Below, piece by piece: positions 1 to 9,481 of a DNA stretch of 52,523 nucleotides. The stretch spans positions 1 to 52,523 of the forward strand of contig JAEUHX010000024.1 of NCBI GenBank assembly GCA_016792805.1, written 5' to 3'. Numbering within the stretch: the stretch's first letter is position 1; each line of letters starts with the position of its first letter. The notes under the pieces were generated by a model. It saw only the letters and a list, made by a program, of their open reading frames with translations, was not told where the DNA came from and did not search any database. The translations under genes were made by a program, and so were the position numbers. This DNA is from Planctomycetota bacterium. GTDB lineage: Bacteria; Planctomycetota; UBA1135; JACQFD01.

Positions 1-52
1 GACATCTACACCTAGGAACACACTCTTTCCCTACACGACGCTCTTCCGATCT
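1..52 (+). other. Illumina P5/TruSeq adapter contamination
   Basis: Bases 20-52 are the standard Illumina read-1 adapter (it contains ACACTCTTTCCCTACACGAC and ends CTCTTCCGATCT). Bases 1-11 are the end of the P5 flow-cell sequence with one mismatch (GACATCTACAC for GAGATCTACAC). The eight bases between, CTAGGAAC, occupy the i5 index position. This is library DNA left on the contig and not part of the organism. It also shows that base 1 is a physical contig end. Confidence 0.98.
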
Positions 53-1480
53 GATGCCCGCGCCCTACGTAGCTGTGAAGGAGCCTGTTGAGATGTTCTA
101 TCGCCGGGTCGATGCCCGCGCCGTACGCGGCCGTGAAGGAACCTGCTGAGATGTTGCCTTACCAGGATTCACCCTAAGACCTCTTCACAGATTCGCGAAG
201 TCTAAGAATGGGGAGTGGGTCGCTCTTGACGCGCCTATATTTTGATTTGTAGGGTCGGCGCTCGCGCTGACCCATGTCGCGCGGATTGCCCCGCGCGATG
301 ACGAAGCTCAATAGGCAGGTTCCCTCATCCGCGCGCGCAAGCGCGCGCGAGATCGTCGCGGGCGATGCCCGCGCCCTACGTAGCTGTGAAGGAGCCTGTT
401 GAGATGTTGTATCGCCGGGTCGATGCCCGCGCCGTACGCGGCCGTGAAGGAACCTGCTGAGATGTTGCCTTGCCAGGATTCACCCTCCGTCCTCTTCACA
501 GATGCGCGACGGCTACGAATGGGGCGTGGGTCGCTCTTGACGCGCACAGATTTCGATTTGTAGGGTCGGCGCTCGCGCTGACCCATCGCGCGGGGCTTGC
601 CCCGCGCGATGACGAACCGCCGAAAGCGGGCTTCCTCATCCGCGCGCGCAAGCGCGCGCGAGATCGTCGCGGGCGATGCCCGCGCCCTACGTAGCTGTGA
701 AGGAGCCTGTTGAGATGTTCTATCGCCGGGTCGATGCCCGCGCCGTACGCGGCCGTGAAGGAACCTGCTGAGATGTTGCCTTACCAGGATTCACCCTCCG
801 TCCTCTTCACAGATGCGCGACGGCTACGAATGGGGCGTGGGTCGCTCTTGACGCGCATAGATTTTGATTTGTAGGGTCGGCGCTCGCGCTGACCCATGGC
901 GCGGGGCTTGCCCCGCGCGATGACGAACCGCCAAAGGCAGGTTCCCTCATCCGCGCGCGCAAGCGCGCGCGAGATCGTCGCGGGCGATGCCCGCGCCCTA
1001 CGTAGCTGTGGAGGAGCCTGTTGAGATGTTGTATCGCCGGGTCGATGCCCGCGCCGTACGCGGCCGTGAAGGAACCTGTTGAGATGTTGCCTTGCCAGGT
1101 TTCACCCTCCATCCTCTTCACAGATGCGCGACGGCTACGAATGGGGCGTGGGTCGGTCTTGGCGCACACCGATTTCGATTTGTAGGGTCGGCGCTCGCGC
1201 TGACCCATGGCGCGGGGCTTGCCCCGCGCGATGACGAACCGCCGAAAGCGGGCTTCCTCATCCGCGCGCGCAAGCGCGCGCGAGATCGTCGCGGGCGATG
1301 CCCGCGCCCTACGTAGCTGTGGAGGAGCCTGTTGAGATGTTGTATCGCCGGGTCGATGCCCGCGCCGTACGTGGCCGTGAAGAAACCTGTTGAGATGTTG
1401 CCTTGCCAGGCTTCACCCTCCGTCCTCTTCACAGATGCGCGACGGCTACGAATGGGGCGTGGGTCGGTCTTGGTGCGGCG
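53..1480 (+). repeat. 311-bp tandem repeat array, four full units plus a partial fifth
   Basis: Units begin with GATGCCCGCGCCCTACGTAG at 53, 364, 675, 986 and 1297, exactly 311 bases apart; the last runs out near 1480. Each unit starts with two diverged copies of a 58-base sub-repeat (53 and 111 in unit 1). It then has a less structured stretch containing GGGGCGTGGGTCG-like sequence, then a run of hairpins: GGGTCGGCGCTCGCGCTGACCC, GCGCGGGGCTTGCCCCGCGC, a CGCGCGC stem and CGCGGGCGATGCCCGCG. Unit 1 is more diverged than units 2-5. Small open frames run through both strands, but they follow the repeat and carry no recognisable domain, so I call no gene here. The same family recurs at 1620-1830, 18948-19007 and 52236-52523. 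Confidence 0.95.
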
Positions 1481-1846
1481 AGTTCCGCAGACGCGAGGCC
1501 ATGGCGCGCGCCGCAGGCGTAGCGACAAGCTACGCCGTGGACGCCCAACGCCGCGCTGGGCGCCGAGGCCCGCGCGCAGCTCGGAGGAATCCTGGAATGG
1601 CCTCTTGGACTGTTCGCTGCCAAGCCAAGACCGACCACGCCCCATTCATCCCGAGACAGTGCCCGAAAGCAGCGCGCGCACGCGCGCGCTCACCGGTCGG
1701 CGCACGCGCCGACCCCACTTCTCAGGGAAGGAGTTGCGCGCATGCGCCGACCCCATTTATCGACTCAGCCGAAGCGCGCACGCGCCGACCCCACGGCTCA
1801 CTATTGGGCGAACGCGCGCGCCGGCCTCACGGCTCACTTGAATTCG
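1481..1846. repeat. Gene-free region with inverted fragments of the contig-end repeat
   Basis: The sequence at 1624-1650 is the reverse complement of the GGGGCGTGGGTCGGTCTTGG stretch of the array near 1450-1473, giving a large inverted repeat with about 150 bases between the arms. From about 1695 to 1835 there are four diverged copies of a short palindrome of the form GTCGGCGCACGCGCCGACCC. This is the same hairpin as in the 311-bp units in the opposite orientation. They lie directly beyond the stop of the cytochrome gene that ends at 1847, where they could help end its transcript. No coding sequence is supported. Confidence 0.7.
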
Positions 1847-4800
1847 CTACCGCGCCATCTGATTCAGCGTGTACCAAACCTCCGGGTGCACCAGCTTCTC
1901 CCCAGAATCATCCACCACGCTTCGAAGCTTGATCTCCACAATTCGATCCGGCTTCAATCCATCCAGAAGCAGCGTCACCTTTCGACGATCCTGCGAGATC
2001 TCCACCGAGCGCACCTTCAGTGCCTCACGATCGATCTCCGGCGAACCGTAGGTCGCCCAATAGTGGTAATGGAACTGCTCGGCCGAAGCGAGAGCCGCCT
2101 TCGCCTCCACCGACGCGCCGAGCGGCTTCGTGAACGTGATCTCGAAGCCGTCTTTCACATGGTGAATGCCCAACATTTCGAACGGCTCCTTCCCCGTGTA
2201 GCTCACGCGCTCCAGCGCGAAGAGCGACGACCCCACGGCGCCCCAGCCTCCGGTCGATTCACCGCAATAGAGCTTTCCATCGGGGCCCCAGCAGAAGCGC
2301 TCCAAGCCCGATGCGAATCCGCCGCGGAACAGCCACACTGCGCCCTGATCCTTGCCGTCGATCTGTTCGATCTGCACACGCAACAGATGGCTATTCGTAA
2401 AATCGCCGACGAGCAGCTGCCCATCGAAAGGGCCGAACTTCCCGCCGCGGTCCATCAGCAGCACGTCGCTCGCCGAGTGGCTCACTTTCCCGTAGGGCAG
2501 CCAAACGGTCGCCGGCGTGTACTCCACCTTCGCCTCCCGATCGGGGAGCGCAAACCGCTGTCCGTAGAACTCCCCTTGCTTCACCATCTGCAGCTTGCAG
2601 GCCGGAATGTAGTCGCCTTGGTTGTCGGTGTAATAAAAGCGCCCTTCGGCGTCGACGCCCGTGCCGTTGGGAGTGCGAAGGCCCAGAGCTAACACTTCGA
2701 ACTGCCCATCGGGATGAATCTTCCACGCTCCGCCGCGGGCAAACTCCTGCGCCTCGCGCGTCGCGCCGCCGGGCTTGATCGCGAGACCGAGCGTCCCGAG
2801 GAAGCCGCCGTCGCGGTCCGTCTCAAGACCGAAGGCGAACTCGTGGAAATTCGTCGACATGCCCCAGCCGTTGCTGACTGTGGTGAAGCGATCGGCCACT
2901 CCGTCTTCATCGGTATCCTCGAGCTTCGTCAGCTCAGGCTTCTGGAGAACATACAGTTCTCCGTTCACCACCTTCAGCCCGAGCGGCTCATGGAGTCCGC
3001 GCGCGAAGCGCCGCCAGCGGTGCTCCGACGGCTCCTTCGTGGCGTTCTCAACAATCCACACCTCACCGCGCCGGGTGCAAACCACAAGGGACCCGTCGGG
3101 GAAAAAATCACAACCGCCTCCCTGCAGCACAATTCCGTCCGGGATCGGCAGCCGCTCGATCTCGTAATGACGGCGCTCCGCTCCGAAGGGGTCGTCTCCC
3201 TGGGGGCGCTCCCCTTCGTGGAACCACCGCGTGAGCGGCGCCTTCGCCAGCGGATCCGCCGTGGGCTTTGCCGCCGCCCAAGGCTCCGCGAGCCGCTTCG
3301 CTTCGCTCGGCGCGTCAAATCCATACAGTAGCGCGAGCTCCACATCGCGCGGAGCCGACTCCGCGCCGACTTTCAAAACAAGAGCTTCCGACACCTCGAG
3401 CGTCGACAGAGGCGCCACCCACTTCACTTCGAGCCGCGCGCTCGCGTCGCCCTCCAGCCGAACCCAATAGCTGCGCCCATGCGGTCCTCTCCAGACGGCT
3501 TCGCGCCCGCCCGCTCGAACCTCGGGGGCATTCGCCGCCAACAGCACGCGCGATGCTCGAACGTCCGCGGGAAAACCAAGAATCCGCTGCGTGTGGTCGA
3601 GGCGGAGCCCCGAGCCTGCCGGCGCGGCGACGAGACGATCCTCCGTCTTTACCTTTCCGCTGCCCTCAAGCTCAAACTCCGTTTGAAACGTAAGATTCTG
3701 TCCCTTCACCGAGTAGCCGCGGAATTGTGGCTTATCCGACGTCGCGCCCGTGCTCGCGGCAAAGCTCCATCCGCTCTGGTCGGCAGCAGCTTCCCACATC
3801 GTCCGCCCTTCCGGCTTCGGATAGGGGCCGTGGTCGCCGGTCCACTGCGTCCCGTCCATTCTCAAGAATCCACCGAGCCAGACGCGTCGGAGCATTCCTT
3901 TCTCGCCGTCGAATTGTATCGAAGCCCCGCCCGGGAATCCGATCGCGATCGATCGCGGCGCGTCGTCGAAGGGCGTTCGCACCACCTCAGGAATCGCTTC
4001 GGGGACGAGGCTGAATCCGCCCGCGCCGCGCAGCCCTTCGGGCAGCGGCGCCTTCTTCCCGAGAGACAAATAATCGTAGAGCGCGCGGATCTGTTGCTCC
4101 GTGTCGAGGCCATGGCGCCCCGCGAGCGTGCTCTTCCCGCCCGGGAAGAACGTCGGCATCTTCGTGCCGGCCACCATCGCCTGCGGATCGACGAGCCACG
4201 AGCGGAACCACGGCCAGCGCACCCGGTCGGGAGTGAGAGTCAGATCTGGTCCGCGCGCATCCACGAAAGCTACTTTTGCCTCAGCGCCGGCTAGGTCGTG
4301 ACACGACGTGCACGCAAATCCCGAGCGCCCGATGAGGTCGCGTCCGATCAGTCCCACCTGGGGATCCTCCGAGGGCGCGGGCGCGGGCGCCGTCAGCTCC
4401 TCGCCATCCATCGCCGCGAAGCCCATCGCGAGAAGTGCAACATTCGGCGAGCCGAAGTGGGGCATGCGCACCTGAAGCCACGGGCGCGCCCGCGCCTTGT
4501 CCACGAACATCTTCTTCATCCAGTCGGGGCGCAGCTTGCCGCCGACGCCCGAGAGATCGGGCGGACCCACCTGCTCAAGCTCGAGCCCTTCGGTCACTTT
4601 TGCAAGCGCCAGCTGACGCCCTTGGATCGCGCCGCCGGCGCCGTCGCGCGCATGGCAAGCCGAGCAGCGGAATCGCTCGAAGGTCCGCGCCGACTCGTAA
4701 GCCGGCGCCGCGGAGAGCTTCTCCTTGGCCGGCACCGAGAGGAACCCAAGAATCGACGCGCGCTCGGCGCTCGGCGCATACCGAGGGCTCTTGGAGCCCG

Positions 4801-6154
4801 GCGCCGAATCGGAGAGGCATTGTAAGGATTCACTTTTCTCGAGCTTCGCGTCGCTGAGGCCGTTCTCGAGGGATGGAGCACCCACTCCCACCTTCGGAAC
4901 GCCGTCGATGGCGTGGCAGGCGAGGCAGCCCTTCTCGACCACGAGCTTCTTGCCGCGCTCGCGCGAGGCCTCCAGTGTGTCGTTGGCCGCGAGGGCCGGC
5001 AGCGGCTTCTCGAAGGTTTCCTCGCGCGCACCGATCAGATAGGCCGCGAGGTCGAGCGCCTCCTCGTGGGAGAGCATGAAGCTCGGCATCGTGCGCGCCG
5101 AATGGGTCTTCGGATCCCACAAAAAGCTCGCCAGCGCGTCAACGCTGTACTTCGAGCCAAGCGGCCCCATCCGCACAATTTCGTGGCGCGATTCGTGATC
5201 TCCTTCCATCGCGAACCCCGGTCCGTCGTGGCATGCAACACATCCACGCTGCGCGAACAGCTCGCGCCCGCGCTTGCCGTTCGGCGTGTGGGCGCCGCCC
5301 GAAGCACTCCCCATCACCGGCCCCTTTTCGCCGACGCCGAGGGAAGCGAGATAGCGCGCGACGTCGGCGCGCTCCGCCGCGCCCGCCTCCCCCGAAGCGA
5401 ACATCGCGGGCATCTCGGTGCCGGGGCGGAAGGACTGCGGATCTCCGAGCCAATGGAAGGTCCACGCGTCGAGGACGCGCGAGCCGATTTTTGTGAGATC
5501 CGGCGCCGCCAGCGGAGAGACGGCGTCGCTGCGCGCGTGGCACGATCCGCACCGCTGATTCTCAAAGGCGAGCTTCCCCTCTTCGTAGCGCTCCGTCGCG
5601 ACAAGTAAGGTCTGCGCGGCTTCGTCGGCCGGCTCCGAGATCACAAATGCACTCGCCGGAATCGGCACGCGGGCGAAATCTTCCGACTGCCAGCAGAGCT
5701 GGACGCGCCCATCGGCGGCGCTTTTTTCGAAGGCCGCTTCAAGCGCCAAGGCCCCCGGCTCGAGAGCGATCGGATCGCTCGTGAGAGTCACCAGCTCGCG
5801 GCCGGCCCCTGCCAGACCGTCGGCGGCCTCCTGGGCAATTACCACTTTTCCGCCGAGCGAAAGGGTGAATCGGCCGCGCACCTCGGCGCTGAAGCGATAG
5901 GTCGCGGCGCGCGGCACCAGCAGCTCGCCACGCCATCGAACTCGGAATCGCTCGGCGTCCACCGACGGGTGCGGCGCCGCGCCGTCGAGCCAGGTGCCCG
6001 CGACGCGCGGCTCGCGGCGCGCGAGAAGCGCCTTTCCCTTCGCCGATTCGACGGTCGCGAGGAGCCCTGAGCGCCGCGGCGGGACTGAGTCCTGCGCAGC
6101 GAAGAATGAAACGAACGAGAGGATCGAGGCGAGCGCGAGGACGTACTTCGGCAC
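1847..6154 (-). CDS. Secreted PA14-pentahaem cytochrome c-beta-propeller protein
   Basis: A 1435-residue exported protein, probably an outer redox or carbohydrate-oxidising enzyme. It starts with GTG and a signal peptide (about residues 1-20). A PA14-like domain (about 50-170) may bind glycans. Five CxxCH haem-c sites follow at 202-206, 305-309, 410-414, 497-501 and 615-619, set in cytochrome c folds. A domain resembling DUF6797 covers about 720-900. The C-terminal third (about 1010-1350) resembles the six-bladed propeller of soluble glucose/sorbosone dehydrogenases. Such multi-domain cytochromes are common in Planctomycetota. The dehydrogenase activity and substrate are inferred; the haem sites are seen directly. 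The RTX protein gene lies 86 bases upstream on the same strand with a hairpin between them. Haem supply could come from the hem operon at 40562-50157. Confidence 0.9.
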   Translation of the reverse strand: MPKYVLALASILSFVSFFAAQDSVPPRRSGLLATVESAKGKALLARREPRVAGTWLDGAAPHPSVDAERFRVRWRGELLVPRAATYRFSAEVRGRFTLSLGGKVVIAQEAADGLAGAGRELVTLTSDPIALEPGALALEAAFEKSAADGRVQLCWQSEDFARVPIPASAFVISEPADEAAQTLLVATERYEEGKLAFENQRCGSCHARSDAVSPLAAPDLTKIGSRVLDAWTFHWLGDPQSFRPGTEMPAMFASGEAGAAERADVARYLASLGVGEKGPVMGSASGGAHTPNGKRGRELFAQRGCVACHDGPGFAMEGDHESRHEIVRMGPLGSKYSVDALASFLWDPKTHSARTMPSFMLSHEEALDLAAYLIGAREETFEKPLPALAANDTLEASRERGKKLVVEKGCLACHAIDGVPKVGVGAPSLENGLSDAKLEKSESLQCLSDSAPGSKSPRYAPSAERASILGFLSVPAKEKLSAAPAYESARTFERFRCSACHARDGAGGAIQGRQLALAKVTEGLELEQVGPPDLSGVGGKLRPDWMKKMFVDKARARPWLQVRMPHFGSPNVALLAMGFAAMDGEELTAPAPAPSEDPQVGLIGRDLIGRSGFACTSCHDLAGAEAKVAFVDARGPDLTLTPDRVRWPWFRSWLVDPQAMVAGTKMPTFFPGGKSTLAGRHGLDTEQQIRALYDYLSLGKKAPLPEGLRGAGGFSLVPEAIPEVVRTPFDDAPRSIAIGFPGGASIQFDGEKGMLRRVWLGGFLRMDGTQWTGDHGPYPKPEGRTMWEAAADQSGWSFAASTGATSDKPQFRGYSVKGQNLTFQTEFELEGSGKVKTEDRLVAAPAGSGLRLDHTQRILGFPADVRASRVLLAANAPEVRAGGREAVWRGPHGRSYWVRLEGDASARLEVKWVAPLSTLEVSEALVLKVGAESAPRDVELALLYGFDAPSEAKRLAEPWAAAKPTADPLAKAPLTRWFHEGERPQGDDPFGAERRHYEIERLPIPDGIVLQGGGCDFFPDGSLVVCTRRGEVWIVENATKEPSEHRWRRFARGLHEPLGLKVVNGELYVLQKPELTKLEDTDEDGVADRFTTVSNGWGMSTNFHEFAFGLETDRDGGFLGTLGLAIKPGGATREAQEFARGGAWKIHPDGQFEVLALGLRTPNGTGVDAEGRFYYTDNQGDYIPACKLQMVKQGEFYGQRFALPDREAKVEYTPATVWLPYGKVSHSASDVLLMDRGGKFGPFDGQLLVGDFTNSHLLRVQIEQIDGKDQGAVWLFRGGFASGLERFCWGPDGKLYCGESTGGWGAVGSSLFALERVSYTGKEPFEMLGIHHVKDGFEITFTKPLGASVEAKAALASAEQFHYHYWATYGSPEIDREALKVRSVEISQDRRKVTLLLDGLKPDRIVEIKLRSVVDDSGEKLVHPEVWYTLNQMAR

Positions 6155-6178
6155 GGGGCGTGGCGCAGGGGCTTGGGA

Positions 6179-6200
6179 GAGGCGGAGAATCTACCGCCTC
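6179..6200 (-). terminator. Hairpin between the RTX gene and the cytochrome gene
   Basis: A perfect 7-bp stem, GAGGCGG paired with CCGCCTC, encloses an 8-base loop. It lies about 40 bases beyond the stop of the minus-strand RTX gene and 25 bases before the cytochrome start. There is no T-run, so if it ends transcription it is not a classical intrinsic terminator. It could instead be a leader hairpin of the cytochrome mRNA. Confidence 0.35.
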
Positions 6201-6240
6201 GCGAAGCTCCTGCGTCACGCCGTCGGACGGGGGCTCCTCG

Positions 6241-7527
6241 TTACTGATTGTTCTCGATGGCGCGCCGGGCGAACGTCACGTTGCCGTTGGGAATGAACGT
6301 GTCGGTGCCGGCCCCACCGTCGACGATCCACTGGACGAGCGGATAGAGCGTGACCCCCACCGGCTTCGTCACGTTCACATTGAACGTGTCGTTCCCGAGG
6401 CCGCCGAACATCGCGGCGTCGAGGATTCCAGTCGAACCGTTCGCGAAGCTCCAAGCGGCGTTGAGGGTGTCATTGCCTTCGCCACCCGCCATACGAAGTA
6501 CAACGCCGGCTCGGAAACCGGCGGCCGTAAAGGCGTCAAGGTCCTGATCGCCGAGCGACACGCTCAGCTCGTCGTTGCCGAGGCCGCCTTCGAGGTCGAT
6601 GTCGAGGATGCCCTCCAAGAGCACAACTCCGGTGGACGCCTGACCAAAGATCTCATTGCTCACAGAAAGGTTGTCATTTCCATCCCCGCCCGCCGCGTGG
6701 ATGCGAAATCGCGGGATCACGTTTGCCGCAGCCCCCTGGAGGTCGAAGGTCGAGTGATCGAACTCCGCACGGAAAACGTCATTTCCGGCTCCGAGATTCA
6801 CGTCCACGAGGGCCATGCTTGCAGAATTGAGATTGTTGGTGTATCGCACGACGACCGTGTCCGTCTGCTTTCCGCCTTCGCACCGAATGCGGAGGTCTGT
6901 GGGCTCTGAGCTCAGGCCAACATTCCCCCCGATCTCGACGGTGAACTGATTCGTCCCCGTGCCGAGTGTCCCTTCGATCTCGACGGTGCCGCCGAACACA
7001 GAGGAAAAGAGGGTTACAGATCCGGTGTCATTTCCGACGCCAGCGTTCCACTTGAAGGCGTAGAGCGCATTGTCATTTCCCGGCGCGGCCCAGTTGAGAA
7101 TGTCGTTCCCCGCGCCCCCGATGGCATCGATGGTGTAGCCGCCGAGCTGAAGCGTCGCGGCCGAGCCCGTGCCCGTGATCGTGTCGTTTCCGCCGCCGCC
7201 GTCGATCACAATTCGACGGTTGCGCGTGCCCGCGCCGGTCACCTGATAAGTAACCACGTCATTTCCGTTGCCTGCCAGGACCTCGATCGTCTCCACATTC
7301 CCGACCGAGTTCGCATTCACGTCTCCCGGATCCAGGAAATCGCCATCGCCGTTGGCGTCGACAGAAATTGTGACCGCGCCTGTAGTCAGATTGTCGTCAA
7401 TCTGGATGCGGTCGATCCCACTCGTGCCGACGACGCGCACGTCGGTCGTGCCGTTGTTGTCGAAATCGCCCGTGTTGACGGCGACGGTCGGAGCGAGGAG
7501 CAATGCCGTTGAGAGATGCATGATCAT
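6241..7527 (-). CDS. Secreted RTX-type calcium-binding repeat protein
   Basis: A protein of about 428 residues with a signal peptide (MHLSTALLLAPTVAVN; ATG at 7527 or 7521). The N-terminus carries EF-hand-like loops (DFDNNGTTD, then DANGDGDFLDPGD). Eight or so RTX nonapeptide motifs of the GGxGNDxL type follow, such as GGGGNDTIT, GGAGNDILN, GGLGNDELS and GGEGNDTLN. In known proteins these bind calcium in a parallel beta-roll after export. No catalytic domain is visible, so a structural or surface role is likely. The open frame continues upstream to 8064, but that part lies antisense to moxR and lacks coding character, and the signal peptide fixes the start. A broken relative of its C-terminus lies at 9482-9660. 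Confidence 0.85.
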   Translation of the reverse strand: MIMHLSTALLLAPTVAVNTGDFDNNGTTDVRVVGTSGIDRIQIDDNLTTGAVTISVDANGDGDFLDPGDVNANSVGNVETIEVLAGNGNDVVTYQVTGAGTRNRRIVIDGGGGNDTITGTGSAATLQLGGYTIDAIGGAGNDILNWAAPGNDNALYAFKWNAGVGNDTGSVTLFSSVFGGTVEIEGTLGTGTNQFTVEIGGNVGLSSEPTDLRIRCEGGKQTDTVVVRYTNNLNSASMALVDVNLGAGNDVFRAEFDHSTFDLQGAAANVIPRFRIHAAGGDGNDNLSVSNEIFGQASTGVVLLEGILDIDLEGGLGNDELSVSLGDQDLDAFTAAGFRAGVVLRMAGGEGNDTLNAAWSFANGSTGILDAAMFGGLGNDTFNVNVTKPVGVTLYPLVQWIVDGGAGTDTFIPNGNVTFARRAIENNQ

Positions 7528-7623
7528 GGGATTCGAAGCGGTAGGAGCCCGAGGGTTCAGGGGACCGGGAGTGTATCGTGCCTGAGGTACCACGGTGGGA
7601 AGGCGCCCCACGCGAAGAGCGAC

Positions 7624-7637
7624 GTTCCGCGTATCCT
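7624..7637 (+). promoter_or_regulatory. Shared promoter-like box upstream of moxR
   Basis: GTTCCGCGTATCCT lies 49 bases before the moxR start. It recurs almost exactly (GTTCCCGCGTATCCT) at 10940-10954 before the DUF58 gene. TATCCT would serve as a -10 element; no TTGACA-like -35 is visible. The match between two genes that normally share an operon suggests a common promoter type. Confidence 0.45.
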
Positions 7638-7686
7638 CTCGCCCCCCATTTCCTACTCGACCCGCCATCCTTCCCACCCCTGAGCC

Positions 7687-8676
7687 GTGACCGACGTCCT
7701 CGCCGTTTCCGAACGTGTCAAAGCCGAGAGCGCCTTCCTCCGCGACGTGGTGCGCGAGGTGGAATCCGTGATCGTGGGGCAGCGGGCGCTCCTCGACGGC
7801 ATGCTCATCGGCCTGCTGGCCGATGGGCACGTGCTGCTCGAGGGCGTGCCGGGTCTCGCCAAGTCGCTCGCAGTATCGACGCTGGCGGCCACCGTAGGCG
7901 GGACCTTTCGGCGCATTCAGTTCACGCCCGATCTGTTGCCTTCGGATCTCCTCGGGACGCAGGTCTACAGCCCCAAGACCGGCGAGTGGTCGGTGCGGGA
8001 AGGACCCGTATTTGCGAACTTCGTGCTTGCCGACGAGGTGAACCGCGCACCGGCCAAAGTGCAATCGGCGCTGCTGGAGGCCATGCAGGAGCGCCAGGTG
8101 ACGCTCGCAGGCGAAACGCGCTCGCTGCCCGAGCCGTTCCTCGTGCTCGCGACGCAGAACCCGGTGGAGCAGGAAGGCACCTATCCCCTGCCGGAGGCGC
8201 AGCTCGACCGCTTCATGCTCAAGCTCGTCGTGGGATATCCCACAAAAGAGGAGGAGCGCCTGATCGTCGATCGCATGGCAACCACGGCACGCAAGCCGCA
8301 GGCGCGGCAGGTGGCGCGCCCGGAGCAGCTTGTCACGGCGCGCCGGCTCCTCGATCAGGTCTACGTCGACGAGAAAGTGCGCAATTATGTGGTGGATCTC
8401 GTTTTCGCCACGCGCAAGCCGGCGGATTACGGGCTCAAGGATCTCACGCCGCTCGTTCTGTATGGAGCATCGCCGCGCGCGTCGATTGCGCTAACGCAGG
8501 CGGCGCGCGCACGCGCGTTCCTGGAAGGGCGCGGATTTGTGACGCCGCAGGACGTGAAGAGCGTCGGCATGAGCGTGTTGCGTCACCGCGTCATTACCAC
8601 CTATGAGGCCGAGGCCGAAGGGCTCAGCTCGGAGCACGTGATTCAGAAGTGCTTCGACACCGTCCCCGTTCCGTAG
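7687..8676 (+). CDS. moxR: MoxR-family AAA+ ATPase
   Basis: A 329-residue MoxR ATPase, thought to act as a chaperone that matures or inserts partner complexes containing von Willebrand factor A proteins. The Walker A motif GVPGLAKS is at 53-60, Walker B FVLADE at 112-117, sensor 1 ATQNP around 155-159 and QLDRF, an arginine-finger-type region, near 172-176; the C-terminal lid domain follows. The start is GTG at 7687, giving the usual length. MoxR normally sits directly before a DUF58 gene and the Bat genes. Here that partner is 2.3 kb downstream at 10977, separated by a dehydrogenase on the same strand and a minus-strand insertion. The divergent RTX gene starts 159 bases upstream. Confidence 0.93.
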   Translation: MTDVLAVSERVKAESAFLRDVVREVESVIVGQRALLDGMLIGLLADGHVLLEGVPGLAKSLAVSTLAATVGGTFRRIQFTPDLLPSDLLGTQVYSPKTGEWSVREGPVFANFVLADEVNRAPAKVQSALLEAMQERQVTLAGETRSLPEPFLVLATQNPVEQEGTYPLPEAQLDRFMLKLVVGYPTKEEERLIVDRMATTARKPQARQVARPEQLVTARRLLDQVYVDEKVRNYVVDLVFATRKPADYGLKDLTPLVLYGASPRASIALTQAARARAFLEGRGFVTPQDVKSVGMSVLRHRVITTYEAEAEGLSSEHVIQKCFDTVPVP

Positions 8677-8712
8677 CCAGGCCGCTATCACAAAACCGCT
8701 GGAGGAGCTCCC

Positions 8713-9474
8713 ATGACCGGACTCGGATTTCAAGGCAAAGTCGTTCTTGTGACGGGCGGCACCTCAGGCATCGGCCGCGCCACGGCATTGGAGCTGGCTC
8801 GGCGCGGCGCCGCCGTCGTGCTCACGGGCCGCCGCGAATCGGAAGGGCGTCAGGTCGCTGCGGCGATCACCTCCCTCGGAGGAAAAGCTCAATTCTTCCG
8901 GGCCGATGCACAGCTCGAGTCCGACGCGAAGGCGATGGTGGAGTTCACCATCGCAACCTACGGGCGCCTCGACGGCGCATTCAACAATGCCGGCACCGAA
9001 GGCCGCGGCATGGTCCCCGTCGTCGAGCAGGATGAGCGCAATCTTCGGCAGATCTTCGAGGTGAACGTCTACGGCACGCTCTGGGCCATGAAGCATGAGA
9101 TCCCCGAGCTCGTGAAGACGAAAGGTGCCATTGTCAATAATGCTTCGGTGGCGGGCCTCGTCGGATTCGGGGGGATGTCGGCCTATTCAGCCAGCAAGCA
9201 CGCCGTCATCGGGGCAACCCGCTCTGCGGCGCTGGAGCTCGCCGCCCAGGGTGTTCGCATCAACGCGATCGCTCCGGGCGGTGTGGAAACCGAGATGCTG
9301 CAGCGCGTCGGCGGCGACGGCGCTGTGCTGGATTTCATTCGATCCAACCATCCGATGAAGCGCCTCGGCACCCCCGAGGAGATGGCCGCAACAGTTGCGT
9401 TTCTCCTCTCGCCGGAGGCCGGATTTGTGACCGGCACCGTTCTCGCCGCCGACGGCGGGTGGTGCGCTCAGTAA
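8713..9474 (+). CDS. Short-chain dehydrogenase/reductase (SDR)
   Basis: A 253-residue classical SDR, an NAD(P)-dependent oxidoreductase with a Rossmann fold. The cofactor motif TGGTSGIG is at 14-21, NNAG at 91-94 and the catalytic Ser145, Tyr158 and Lys162 are present. The C-terminal TGTVLAADGGW is typical of the family. The ATG at 8713 has a strong ribosome binding site, GGAGGAG at 8701-8707. The substrate cannot be told from sequence. It begins 36 bases after moxR, so the two are probably cotranscribed. An SDR is not a usual part of a moxR/Bat cluster, and it may have arrived with the minus-strand genes that follow. Confidence 0.93.
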   Translation: MTGLGFQGKVVLVTGGTSGIGRATALELARRGAAVVLTGRRESEGRQVAAAITSLGGKAQFFRADAQLESDAKAMVEFTIATYGRLDGAFNNAGTEGRGMVPVVEQDERNLRQIFEVNVYGTLWAMKHEIPELVKTKGAIVNNASVAGLVGFGGMSAYSASKHAVIGATRSAALELAAQGVRINAIAPGGVETEMLQRVGGDGAVLDFIRSNHPMKRLGTPEEMAATVAFLLSPEAGFVTGTVLAADGGWCAQ

Positions 9475-9481
9475 CTCGCGG

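Noticed and set aside
308..1645. Several open frames on both strands in the contig-end array
   Set aside because: They repeat with the 311-bp unit, are Arg-rich, have no domain or start signal and run through hairpins.
7528..8064. Upstream extension of the RTX protein frame
   Set aside because: It is antisense to the MoxR gene and precedes a clear signal peptide starting at 7527 or 7521.
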